Made by a program: the position numbers and the translations under genes. Below, one piece after another: positions 1-27,815 of a DNA stretch of 64,000 nucleotides. The stretch is from Salarias fasciatus. Taxonomy: Eukaryota; Chordata; Actinopteri; Blenniiformes; Blenniidae. The stretch lies in the NCBI RefSeq assembly GCF_902148845.1, contig NC_043758.1:23814948-23878947 (forward strand). The letters are read 5' to 3'. Under the pieces are notes generated by a model that was not told the DNA's origin, did no database searches, and was given only the letters and a program-made list of their open reading frames with translations. Each line of letters starts with the position of its first letter. The first letter of the stretch is position 1.

Positions 1-22
1 TTGTCAGTCGTGAATGCCGAAA

Positions 23-328
23 TTATTGGTACAATAGCTGGCAGTGAGACTGACAGCATATCAGATACTTCTTTCTATGCCACTGAGAGCTGTGATTAAT
101 GACTTGATCAGACAGAGAACTGGTGTATTGACAACGATAGGTGTGGTTGAGCTTTATTAGAGAAAATGCTTTATTTCTTGCCTCGGGGCTGAAAGCCTTC
201 AACGCCAGCCTATCACGGACGAGCACAGGGGGCTGCAAATACACTTCACATGCACACTGCATCAGCACAGAGTTACCAGACAACCTTGAGAGATCAGGGT
301 CACATAGTTTCTTGCTTTTATCTGTGTG
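23..328 (-). CDS. Possible terminal coding exon, unrecognised protein
   Basis: An open frame runs leftwards from a good splice acceptor (a pyrimidine-rich stretch then CAG just right of 328) to a TAA at the low end, giving about 101 residues. It contains the stretch LCDPDLSRLSGNSVLMQC and later VLVRDRLALKAFSPEARNKA, which has the mixed composition of real protein rather than repeat translation. I do not recognise the family and see no conserved catalytic motif. It could be the last exon of a minus-strand gene whose other exons are the similar stretches at 698-838 and 1832-2128, but the phases of these pieces do not join obviously. It may also be a chance open frame. Confidence 0.3.
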   Translation of the reverse strand, partial: HTDKSKKLCDPDLSRLSGNSVLMQCACEVYLQPPVLVRDRLALKAFSPEARNKAFSLIKLNHTYRCQYTSSLSDQVINHSSQWHRKKYLICCQSHCQLLYQ

Positions 329-697
329 CTGGTTTTGAAACAGACACAAAAAATAGTATTCAAAACCAGTCAAGACATTAAGTCCAATTTATATAAATGA
401 TTTATACCGAAGATTTTTTAGCAAAAGTACTAATATCTTCGATGTATTAAGACACTCCAATTAGTATGGCGCTGAAAATCAGCTCTATGAATAATAAAAG
501 CAGTTTGTTGCTGTCTTCGTCTGTCCACACCCAGTAACAACATGCTGATTAGGTTTTTATTAATGTTGTAAAGGTTGGTCAAGACAAGCCCCACTTAGGC
601 TTGAGGCTACAGCAAAAATTTCTCCACAAACATCCGTGCATGTGTGTGTGTGTGTGTGTGTGACTGTGTGTGTGCATGAAGTGGAGTTGTGATTAGT

Positions 698-836
698 GCA
701 TGTCACAGGCACTGTGGGTATTGTAATGGATGAGCTCGGCTTGGAGGTCCCCAGTGAGCTTCTTGGTGTATAAAACCAGCATGTTTTGGGCCACAAACAC
801 TTCTGATGCTCGGATTTGGAGCAGATCCACCGCAGC
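698..836 (-). CDS. Possible coding exon, unrecognised protein
   Basis: Read leftwards from about 836, one frame gives roughly 46 residues including AAVDLLQIRASEVFVAQNML then VLYTKKLTGDLQAELIHYN, ending in TAA. The alternating hydrophobic and charged pattern is helix-like and unlike the surrounding AT-rich DNA. A CAG lies just upstream, but its pyrimidine tract is weak. I cannot name the protein. A relation to the open frames at 23-328 and 1832-2128 on the same strand is inferred from proximity only. Confidence 0.3.
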
Positions 837-1831
837 ACCTGCTGGTGGGATTTTATTTAAGTGTCAGTTCTGGGTTCCAGAGCAAAGTTGTGGAGTTGTG
901 TCTCTTTTTGACTTGACAACAAGAAGAGGATGAACAACATTCCTTGAGGAGGAAGCAAAACTACGTTAAAACCATCAATTGTGAAGACGTTGGAAGTATG
1001 AATGGTAGGTGCTCATTTGCACTATGATGGTGTGAAATTTGGTGTTTGTTTCAAAAGTTATTCAACTTCTGGTCCAGTGTAAATGGCTCTATGTTGGCCT
1101 CCAAAATGTACAATATGTCTTCTTGTTGGATATACTCAGATGTATTTCTGCCACATTATATCGTAGGAGTGGTAAAACTCAGTAGTCTGCAGATAATACA
1201 AATAAGATCAGCCATTATACTGGTTAGAAATGGTGAAAAGCCTGGATTATTGGTCAGTTTTACAATTGTGCAGATTTTAATTGCAAAAATGAAATACATT
1301 AACATCATGAATTATACCTCAAAAGTTTAAAAGCAACACAAATCAAATCAATAACAACAACAACTTTAATTTCCAGTGGAATAAAGTAGCTACAATAAGT
1401 ATAAAACGTTTTTAATTCAAATTATTTTATTGTTTAAATGAGACGATTCAATATCCCATAAGAGAATCCTATTATCATAAGAATAAGTCAGTGGGTAAAC
1501 AAAGGCTTATTAAATGTCAAGTAAATCTAGCTAAATCTTTCTAAAGCTTAAAAAGGTGAAGCTCATTTTATAAAAAATGGCAATAAAATATATATTAGTG
1601 GATGTCAATACCGCATGTTGTGTATTTTGAATGAAGTCTGAATAAAACAGTTATTGTTTTAAAACTGTTTGAATATCTGATGCAAAAAGTTAAATATAGT
1701 GGAGCTGATTTGTCTATATAATCTGAAAGAGGCATGCAGTTGTCCACTGTAGCTGATCTGTGAAACTATGAAGAAAAGGACGTAATAGAAAAAAAAATAA
1801 TGTCACATTCACATCCCTTACTAGGACAAAA

Positions 1832-2110
1832 TTAATTCCCATTGGAATCAAATACCGGCTCTGGCTTTGACTTCACTGACTGTTCTGAGTGACTGCAGGC
1901 TTTATGCTGTCTTCTATTAGATTTACTGCTTGATATCAAGCCAGCATTAACATGAACAGACTCTTGAACTGCTGCACTAAGCTGTGCCACTACCTGGTGG
2001 ACAGGAGACAGTTCAGGCGCAGGACACCTGCTGACGATGCACAATAACCCAGTTTTCACCAACTGTGTCAAGGTGATCTGACGTTTCATGATTACCTGGG
2101 CGCAGTAAAT
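1832..2110 (-). CDS. Possible coding exon, unrecognised protein
   Basis: An open minus-strand frame of about 90 residues follows a CAG acceptor-like site near 2100 and ends in TAA. It begins with KRQITLTQLVKTGLLCIVSR, which is plausibly folded, and turns into a Ser/Lys-rich low-complexity tail. No family is recognised. It might end earlier at a GTATTT donor-like site near 1852. Low confidence because no homology can be stated from memory. Confidence 0.22.
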   Translation of the reverse strand: MYCAQVIMKRQITLTQLVKTGLLCIVSRCPAPELSPVHQVVAQLSAAVQESVHVNAGLISSSKSNRRQHKACSHSEQSVKSKPEPVFDSNGN

Positions 2111-2695
2111 CCACCAGGTGCACTTCACACAGAGAGGGAACTTTCTGATCTGTACTGCATATTGTGGCTAAGTATCGATTAACAAGCATGATGGAAATAC
2201 ATTGCTGATAAAAAGTGTTTGGAAAAAAAACAATATATCAGTCATATAGTCAATTTGCACTGTAATAATGGCCCTTCCAATTTCATTTCATATATTCTGG
2301 TCTTACAAGCAACCACAGATAAACAAAGAATAATGAACATGAAATAAAATGTTTTTAGTTAAATGTAATTTAAACACAGACTTTATGGACAAACTATAAA
2401 AACCAACATAAATAGCTGTGATATGTGCGTTATAGACAGTGAGGCAGTAGTTGCAAAATCACCCGACAAGCGGTGTATCGGGTTAAGGATTGACCCTGTT
2501 TGTGAGAACTCGGGTTTGAATGCTGGCTGCAGCGGGAAATCATGAGGTTTAAAAACTAGCCGAATCAACACTGACTTGTTGTGGAATCACCACGAGGTGA
2601 ATAAAATCGATTACACACAATTGACGATTAGAGAGAAAGTCTGTTATTTGAAAAAAAGAGCAAGAGGTGACGCGTGTCCTTTTGTCCTGTCCTCA

Positions 2696-5514
<2,819 letters not shown>

Positions 5515-6460
5515 GTTCATTGAAATGAAGAGTGTTTTCAATTGAAGTTGGCCGTGTTTCAAACCACAAACATTACACACATCAGTCTTTTTCTTTTCTT
5601 ACATTTGGTTATTATGTGTTTGAAAATATGTACCTCAAGAATTGAAAAGTTGTAAAACAAAACTGCATTTCCCATGATGCATTGTCTGTTATTTCCTCGG
5701 GAAGAGATTAAAGTGGTTCTGACTTCAAGCTAAAAGACAAGCTAAGAAAAAGAAAGGCAGACCATGTGAGATGTGAGGAAAATGTTCTTTTTTGGTTTTA
5801 ATTCACATTTTGGGAACAAACTATCAATTTATAAATCAGCAAAATATATTGTGATGGAAAAAAGGACATTGCAATACTGAAAAATGAAAACAATTATTAT
5901 TTAGATCGCATAAACTTAAAATATAGTCCATGACAAGTGCAAATTTAACTGACTGGGTTAATGGCTTGAGCCTGCATATTTAAATACATGATTGCACCAC
6001 AGTATACATCAGCTGTTTTCAAATAGTTGTTACTGAAATGGACACAAATGAAAATAGCTTCGATATATTTTTGAACAAAATCATACAGTTGCGGACGACC
6101 TACCACCTACTAAACTAAAGCCATGTAGAGTCCAGTGTGGTGGAGGGTAATTTAATTTTCCACACTTTGACAACCTCCAGTTTACTCAATTGAAAAATTT
6201 TTGAATTGAAAAATAATTTGAAAAAATATTTTTAAAAAGCATTTAAAAGTTTTACCTACGTGCATTACTCATAAGAATTTCTTTTCAAATATGAAATTTC
6301 TGAATAAAAAATGTGAAATAGAATAGAATAAAATAGAACAGAAACACTTTATTAATCCAGGGGGAGTTTAAGTATGTAAGAGTGGGTGATGTATTCAGTT
6401 GTGCGGTGTAACATTAAGAATTTTGAGACTATCAAATTCTGAAACAACAACAACAACAAC
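5515..6460. other. AT-rich intergenic DNA between tbx10-like gene and bace1
   Basis: No gene, RNA or structured repeat recognised apart from the short LINE/SINE-like tail at 6305-6370. Confidence 0.5.
6305..6370 (+). repeat. Degenerate LINE/SINE 3' tail-like sequence
   Basis: AATAGAATA-type repeats followed by CACTTTATTAATCCAGGGGGA resemble the common fish retroposon tail 'TTTATTGATCCC..GAGGGAAATT'. A second copy is at 44346-44403. Family assignment is from memory and tentative. Confidence 0.4.
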
Positions 6461-6461
6461 A

Positions 6462-6462
<1 letters not shown>

Positions 6463-6512
<50 letters not shown>

Positions 6513-6540
6513 TATTATTATTATTATTATTATTATTATT
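6463..6540. repeat. (TAA)n-(TTA)n self-complementary microsatellite
   Basis: About 16 TAA units (6463-6511) switch directly into about nine ATT units (6512-6540), so the two halves are inverted complements and the tract can fold back on itself. It is 50 bp left of the CpG-rich bace1 promoter region. Confidence 0.95.
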
Positions 6541-6584
6541 GATTTTTTTCCTTGCAGTTTGATAGCACGTGCTTGGCACTATTT

Positions 6585-19472
<12,888 letters not shown>

Positions 19473-20745
19473 ATCCCTGGAAACGTCTCAGACACATCGA
19501 GAGAATCGCGTGAAACGCCACAAAAACAGGGGATTAGGATTTCAATGAAACCATGAAGTGTTGGTGCTGTTAAAGGGCAGCTTCAGGAGGGCTCGTTGGG
19601 AATAAGAAAAAAAAAGGATAGAAAGATCAGGCAAACAGCCAAAACACAGCAAGTCTTGCTGCCCTCAAATTGTGAGGATAAAAAGAGCCATCTAAGAGAA
19701 AGGTGTCATCAGCATCAACTTTGCCTGTTTAAGCTATCTATGCAGATCAGTAAGAGCCAGAAGAACAGAGGACACACACAACTCCTCTTTGTTATAAATA
19801 GTGTATAAAATAAGCCACCAAGACGGAGAAGATTTGGAAATAGGAAGGATTGTTCCACTTTTACACAAGAAGACTCATAGATGTTGGAAAGAGCAAAGAG
19901 GTAAACCAATGCTTAAATAAATCGGAATGCAAAGTGGGGATCCATCACATGGATGGTGACGTTTTGCCGGTTTGTGATCATATGAACGTGTGGTCACATG
20001 TGTGTCCGTGTGTTCAAAGATCCTTTGTTTGTGGCTTTTATGAATGAATGAAACAAGTTGGATATGTGTGAGCATGCCTGTATTTGTTCACAGCCGTACT
20101 GTCCAGTGAAGAGTATACAGAGAGAGTCAATGGAAGAGAGAAAGCGACGCTCACATCTATCAAACCACACTATGTTGTATTTTCCTGCAAAGAATTCTGC
20201 AATGCAAAACAAGCACGCGTCAAGAGGAAGAAATATCAGATTGTAACCGCATATACAGTGTAAAATTAGTTTCACTCAGTGTGAAGCTCAAAGACTACAG
20301 AATACAGTCTACCAGATGTCACTTTTTTCTCTTATATTATAGCTTGAACCTATCTATTGTACATAAAATTGTCCATTCCAGATGTTCTGTTTGTGCAGGC
20401 ACATGCAAACCAAGAGTGCTTAACCATTGCCAACTACTTGCTGCACCGTCCATCTGACAACTTGCACATGTAACACATTACATGGTAACAAACCAAAACT
20501 TAATAGGGCTCCTCTCACAGACACACAGCCTAATTCACCACATCTTTCAACAGGGACCATATATGCTTTGACAAGAAAACCAGCCCAAAGTATGTTACAC
20601 TGTACACTAAAGAACATGATGTATGTCTATAAGGGGAACTTTGTATTGTCTCTGAGCAAGCTGTAAATAGATCTACTCAGAACTGTCTATTTATCTGTGA
20701 GGCGCTGGCAGCACTGTTGAACCAATAAAGTACTTATTGTAACTG
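19473..20745 (+). other. bace1: bace1 3' UTR
   Basis: No coding frame of interest follows the stop. A polyadenylation signal AATAAA at 20724-20729, followed by T/GT-rich sequence, gives a 3' UTR of about 1.27 kb. Confidence 0.75.
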
Positions 20746-21840
20746 TTAATAAGGTTTCAGACTCTTTGTAGATTCTGGTGATACTATTTTAACTCCATGC
20801 AGTTTTATAGGGTTGTACACCTTAGTGTTTGTACACTCATTATAATTTACTACTCTATCCAACAACACTATTAAGTCAGCACTAACAGCTACTGGAGTCA
20901 TTAAAATAATTATGGGTGACTGTGCTATTTCCAGCAGATCCATGCAATCAAGCTACAAGTGAAACAAAAAGCAACACTCTCACATTGCTTTAGATATACA
21001 AGAAAACAAGACATTTTTGTGAAAGGTTTGAAAGTTTTCTGTTTTGCGAAACATGAGTCCTGCAGGATCTGGTGAGGATACACAATAATACCCATCCACG
21101 CTCATAGTGTAGTCTTTGAAAAATTTTCTTTTATTTAATCCTCCAACTTATATTTTAGAGGATGACCTCTAATATTATCATTCCCTCTCTTGAATGTATT
21201 AAATTGTACATTTAAGCTTTTGGAAACTTAACGGATCAGGTAGGTACAATGAATGTTTCCCAAGTGTGCAAACATTGCAGAAAATGCATTTACTATGTTT
21301 GGCCTCACCACAAACAAACAGAAAATATGAAAAGACCATCTCACTGATGCTAGGGGTCTCAGAGATTTTATTAAAAAGAAAATAAACTTGTTTTATTGTG
21401 CAAAAATTAAGCAGAATGTTCACCAATGTTACATTAACTCTGAGAATATGTGTCCAATAAAATTAGAAAATCATGGACCCAGATGGCTCGATTTGAGTGC
21501 ATGACTTTCGAAATAACAATTTTATAATTTTTTTTGGATACAATAACCTAAACAAAATATGAAAACGTTGTCTTGGCCTGTTCTAAGGTCCTCAGTCTTG
21601 GGGTACTCTGGTCTTGGACTTGACCTAATTCTATCCCCTTTTTAGTTTAGGAAGTAGGTTTGGAATGCTCTGGTCTTGATTCGTTCTCGGGTTATGTGGT
21701 GTAGACTGCAACACAATGACATGTAAAAGACTGACATGTGGGAATTAAAAAGAAAGAAAATGATCACGTTTTATATTGAAGATCCTGACAACAGGTAGCG
21801 TCAGTGAAAAGCTAGACGAAAGGTGGGAATCCTGCAGCCC
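20746..21840. other. Intergenic spacer bace1-pcsk7
   Basis: AT-rich DNA; no gene, RNA or recognised repeat seen. Confidence 0.6.
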
Positions 21841-21852
21841 TGGGAGGCCAAG

Positions 21853-21990
21853 CGTCATGCGACGTCAGGACGTAACTACCGAACGTGTGACGGAGTTACG
21901 TCATGATCGCTTACGGAAATGAGATGACAAGCTCAGCGTTTATTACAAACTCCAGAAGCGGCGGAGAAGGAACACAAATACCGTGGAAAG
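21853..21990 (+). promoter_or_regulatory. pcsk7: pcsk7 promoter / probable non-coding first exon with CRE-like sites
   Basis: Within 51 bases there are several CREB/ATF half-sites: CGTCA at 21853, ACGTCA at 21862, TGACG at 21888 and TTACGTCA at 21896. A purine-rich stretch then ends GGAAAG before GTGAGC at 21991, a good donor. The coding exon's acceptor is at 23552. The region is CpG-richer than its surroundings. Transcription start not determined. Confidence 0.55.
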
Positions 21991-22850
21991 GTGAGCTTCA
22001 TCACAAACCTGTAGTCTTTACCGGCGTTACCTGTTTCAACGCTGCTATTTTTTTTTTATCACCGCGTGGGCCATTAACATCCCGACGCTTAACGCTACAG
22101 TTAGAGACGCTGTGCTAGCTAACGCTACTGAGCGACAGTAAACAACGTCGCTCCTGTTGAAACGCGACTCCCACCATTCTTCTTTCCAGTGTAAAGTGTA
22201 GGCATACATACATATATCTATGTTTTGAAGGGTTCAAGTAACTTGAAAGAAGGTATTTGGCACAACGTTAAAATGTAAAGCGAAGCTAAGGCGAAATGAC
22301 AGCTAATCTCGTGTTAGCTGTCACGGAAGCACAGGTCGACTTTTATTGTGAGACAGTAAGTTTAGAAAGCTCCTGATGACAGTGTTACCTAATCGAAATT
22401 CAAGAGTGATCCGCTGGTATGTATACAGCTGTTCGCGAATCTTTAATTGGTCCGTAAAACAAAGCAGCTGGCACTGGCGCGTTTTGTTACATAAAAGGCT
22501 TTTTTTATATTTATGTGGAGTTGTATTGGTAAATCGTGGTTTTATAGTTACCTTCTAGTATAATAGATCGGTCATAGTAGTTTAATCGAACATTTCAAAA
22601 CCTGTTGAGTAGTTTTCCTCTTGTATTGAGTGTCAGTGACTCATGCTTGGTGATAAATTTAATAAAGTCCATGCAAAGATGGTTCTGATAGTGTGGATGT
22701 TATTATTCAGGTGACTTGCTGCACAAAAATTAAGAGAATTTGTTATTTTGGATATTATTTGTTGTGACAATCTTATTCCACAACAGCCTGCCTGTATCTC
22801 TTTTAAATGGTGCCACATTTGTAAAAACAAAAAAAAAAAACATCGATTTG

Positions 22851-23190
22851 TGGGGGCTGCAAGGTGGTTCAGTTGTTCGCACTTTCTTTCCACAGCTTGT
22901 ATGTCATGGGTTCTCAGAGTTTGCGTGTTCTCCATGTGTGTGCGTGGGTTTTCTTTGAGTACTCAGATCCCCCCACCCCCAGCCCCAGGATACAAACATG
23001 CATGTGAAGTTAACTGACAATCCTAATTTGCCCATAGATGTGAATGTGAGTATGTGGTTGTCTTTCTGTCTGTGTTTGCCTTGTGATGGAGTAGCGACCT
23101 GTCCAGGTGTACCTTGCCTTAGCATGGATTGGCTCCTCCAGTCTGTGACCATGAACAAGATGAACTAGTATAGAAGATAGATGGTTAAAT
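22851..23190 (+). repeat. L2-type LINE 3' region, degenerate
   Basis: Contains the recurrent fish motif series GGCTGCAAGGTGGTTCAG, GAGTTTGCGTGTTCTCC, TGCGTGGGTTTTC, TTAACTGACAATCCTAATTTG, TGTGATGGAGTAGCGACCTG and TGTCCAGGTGTACC. Related pieces occur at 46715-46935 (+), 50230-50300 (-) and 61775-62030 (-). Assignment to L2-type elements is from memory of such consensus motifs. Confidence 0.7.
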
Positions 23191-23602
23191 GAATCTATTT
23201 GTGGGATGGGCAGCTGAGCAGAGTATGCAACTTGTGCCCATGAAAAAAATTGCCAGATCTTCTTTTCCAGTTACCAACAACTTTTCTTTGTTGCTGCTGT
23301 TGACTCTTGTTTATTAAAAAAAAAAATCTATCTCCATAAAATAACATCCAATAATGAAAACCTATTTGCACTAGTCTGTGCACTACCATTGATGTAACTA
23401 AAGTGTTGATCAAATGTCCCACAGTCACAGCTCTCTCTCACTTCTCAGGAAGCATGATGCTGCGAATTTAATATGTTGCCTCAGAAAGCCACACACAGAC
23501 GATACATGTCCGTCCTCTCACTCTCAAAGTGTCCTTTCTGTCTCATGTCCAGGTTGCTGTTCAGATGTGGAGGACTTGCCTGGCTGACCCTGTGTCCTTG
23601 CT

Positions 23603-26600
23603 ATGGCCACTCCCCTTTTCCCCACATTCCTCTTTTTGATTTTTCTCTCTTCCTTTGTGCTATTGCTGGTCACCCTCCTGCCCTCGGTCACCCCCTCCAT
23701 CCCCTTCACGTCCTCCTCCCACCCCTCACCCTGGCTGTCCCCCTCATGCGGTCCTGGTCAGTCCTGGGCTGTCCGGCTCCAAGCTGGCTCACACTACATA
23801 GAAGATGATAATGATGAACAGGACTCCATACACCTGGATGTCATCGCCAACAGGGTAACTCTCAGATTCATAATAACTTATTTCTGTTCATTTCTCCTCC
23901 TCAGTTTTCACAAAAACAGTCTTTTTTGTTCATATTTCAAATAAGGTCATCATTTAATAAAACTCAGAACTGCTTTTGTACAAATGTCACAGTGCAGATG
24001 AAACTCCCAGAACACTGCACATGTCTGTGTTGCTTCAACATGAGGAGTCAGAAACTTTTGTCTTGTTAGCTTAAAATTACATTGGAAAAAAAAGATCTCA
24101 GATTTTATCAAAGCAGTGAAACAAATATTTGCATAAAGACCTTTCTTGCGTTTCTAAATTAATGGATGCATTTCTCAACTTTGGGGAACATTTCCATTCC
24201 AGATTCAGTGTTTGGAAATGAATTCTCTCTAAACAACTCCATACATTTAGCATGGAAGTTTAGTGTGTGCATTTAAACAGAATTCAATAATAAATGCTTG
24301 TCTGGAGGATTATTTGGATTTAAGTTTAGTGAGTCTGGTCTTTTGCTTTATCATCTAACATCAGGTCCAGCTAAAAAAACTACGATTGCATCACGACTTG
24401 AACTAACCTCAGAATCTTTTTCTCACGTTTAAATGTTACATCAGCGAGCTGAGTGTCATCCTGTTTCAAGTCGACTTTCTCCCCATCACAGGTAGCAGAG
24501 CAGGCTGGGCTGCAGAACCGTGGCCAGATAGGACAGCTGGAAGGCCACTACCTGCTGTGCTCTGTGAATCCTGCTGTTGGGACCGTGGCGCGTGTGCCGA
24601 GAGACGGCGTCCATCCCGGGGACGTGCTCGCCGCCCACCCTCATGTCCTGTGGTATTCCAAGGAGAGTGTGCTCAGCCGCTCCAAGAGGTCACTGGCTTT
24701 CAATGACCCCAACTACCCTAAGCAGTGGCATCTGGTGAGGCATATCTTTAGTATTGTGTTGGTCTTTCAATTACTGCCTCGAGGAAAGAAAAGTGATTAT
24801 CTGACTCCCCCGTCACTTCTGCTTCCGTCCTTTGGTCTCTGCAGCACAACAAAATCCATAAGGGCATGGATATCAACGTGACAGGAGTGTGGGAGCGGAA
24901 CATCACAGGCCAAGGAGTCACCGTGGTGGTTGTGGACGATGGGGTGGAACACACTCACCAGGATATTCAGCTTAACTATGTAGGTCAAAACTCCAACAGC
25001 AATTTCAATCTGGGATCAGTCGGTGTGTTTACATGCACGGCTTAGTTGGGCTTCATTTGCGACTCGACAAAGTCGTCTAATTGGACTAATGTGTTCGTCC
25101 CGGGGTACATGTGTGGACAGTGTAATTGGTTTACTGCTGGAAACATCTTGGTGATATGCAGTCTGAGGTCGGCAGTTTTTGCCATTTCTGTTTGGCCTAC
25201 AACATCGCACAGCATGAAGTGTGCCGTGTCTGTCCAAAAAAATACACTTCACCACATTTTCCATGTTTGAAGTTAGCAGTCAGTCAGCTTGTTCTGTTTT
25301 GAGCTTTTGTGTTTTTGTATCAATGCAGGAGTAGATTGACTTCCAGTCTCATTATCTGGGTGTGTTTGTCTGACTTAGAAAACTTTGTTCCACTTGATCT
25401 TACATATTTATGAACTTTTAAAGTGAAGTTTCAGTTGGACTAAAGAAGTACTTTTTTTAGGTGTGATGGCAACATAGTGTGTGAGTGATATACTTCCATT
25501 CATATTATTGCTGTAATTGCTTTTTTTTTTTTTTTTTTTTTTTAGGTAAAAATGCCGAGGTTCATGTTTGAGAAAGAAAATGACGTTGTTGAGGTGTATA
25601 CAGCAGAGGAAAGCCAGAGAAAGTGTCTCATGGAAGAGAAAGTGTCTCATGGAAGAGAAAGTGTCTCATGGAAGGCAGCCCTGACAAAGTCCTCAGAGCT
25701 TAAAGTTTGTAGCTACAGCAGACAAACTTGAAAAACTGCAGTGGCAGAAGGGAGGACTGCAATTCAGAGGCTGTTTGCTTCTATGAGTGTATTGAATGCG
25801 TTATAAATCTCCAGCATTAGCAGTGGCTTTATGGATGCTCTAAGTCTGGATGATATCCTGTTTAACCTGTTTTTTCCTAACTTAAAGAACACTGAAGGGC
25901 AGGGATGGGTTACCTTGACTGTTAGGAAGACCATGAATTATCATCCTCACTACCAGAGGGCAAAACTGCTATTGAGTGCTACGTGGATTTACGTGACACA
26001 AACTGTTTAGACCGATGAAAAGGATCAGTTCTTTGTCTTTTGTTTTTTTTTTTTTTGAAAATACATATTTTGACATTTGACAGTGATTCTATGCTTTTTT
26101 TTTTTCTTTTTTATATTAAGAGTCCAGAGGGCAGCTATGACCTGAACTCCAACGACCCAGACCCCATGCCTCACCCGGATGACCACAGTGACAACCACCA
26201 TGGCACTCGGTGTGCTGGAGAGATCGCAGCTGTTCCCAACAACAGCTTCTGTGCCGTCGGGGTGGCTTATGGCAGCAAGGTGGCAGGTGTGGACAGAAGG
26301 CTTTAGCTTGTTCTCACTGGTACAAACCCAGAGGTCATAATGTCCCCGACAGGTGATGCATGCATGTGGAGGCAGAAGTAAAGTAATTCAGTGCGTCCTT
26401 CACAGGTATCAGAGTGCTGGATGGCCCGCTCACTGACAGCCTGGAGGCTATCGCTTTCAACAAGCACTACCAAGTCAATGACATCTACAGCTGCAGGTTC
26501 GACGTCTTTCTCTTCTCGTGTTCGGCGCACCCGGTAGTTACAACACATTTATAAACAGGGCGCCCTTTGCTTGGGGAAAAGCATGTTAGATAAACGTCTG

Positions 26601-27761
26601 CTGTACATATCTGATGTTCTGCTGCTCTGTTTTTTATAGCAGGCAAAAATCTTATCACACAATCTAATTTCACCAGCAAATTGTGTAACATGCATTGAGT
26701 AATTTTATTTCAGTGTATTAAAGGGAAATACGCAAATAAACTTGAACTTTCACACCTGGAATGCCAGTCACTTCCTGTACAGAGACATGGTGGCTAACAG
26801 TTTCATTTTCTAAGTCAGGGTTCTCTATAAGCAGCCGACAGTTCCTCCATCCGACTACATTACAATCATCTTCATTATTTCATGACACACTTCTTTATTT
26901 TTCACTAAGTGATAGTATTGCAGCATGAGAATCAGATTGTTTTCTTGAATTTAATCCTTTGTTTTGCAAACCACTGCAGTTTCCTTTACCTGTTGTGTTT
27001 TCTTGTAGCTGGGGACCAGATGACGATGGACACACTGTGGATGGGCCTCATCCCCTTGGCAAGGTGGGAGGTGTTTTGCTCTGTGTTTCTCCAGCAGAGG
27101 GAAGCACATTGCAAGGGATCAGTTAGAGGAATTAATTTGTGATTTGTAGAAGAACATTTTGTTCCACAGTTTGAACTGGTTAGTTTTGCTTTGATCTTTT
27201 CATTCATGTCCTAAATTTTTCTGTCTGATCTGCAGGCAGCTCTGCAGCATGGCGTGATCGCAGGCAGGCGAGGCTTCGGGAGTATCTTTGTGGTTGCCAG
27301 TGGCAACGGAGGCCAGTACGACGACAACTGCAACTACGACGGCTATGCCAACTCAATCTACACAATCACAATTGGTAAGACAATGAATACACTCTCAGGT
27401 GCATGTCTATGCAGACACACTCAGGATTTGGGTGTGTTTTGTTTTTCTCAGGGGACTTTGGTTTGGGTGTGGCCACATGTTCAGGAGCAATCACAGTGTG
27501 TGTGTGTGTGTGTGTTGTAGGAGCTGTTGACGAGAAAGGCAGGATGCCCTTTTACGCCGAGGAGTGTGCATCTATGCTGGCGGTCACATTCAGCAGTGGA
27601 GGGAGCAAACTGAGGAGCATTGTAGGTCGTCACAGCACACGCACACACTAACTTTTGTATTGAGACCACAAGTCATTCAAAAACTTGAGCTATAATCATC
27701 ATGAATTTTGTATAAACCAAAAAAAAAAAACAACCGTATAAGCAAGAAAATCTCAGTCCTG

Positions 27762-27815
<54 letters not shown>

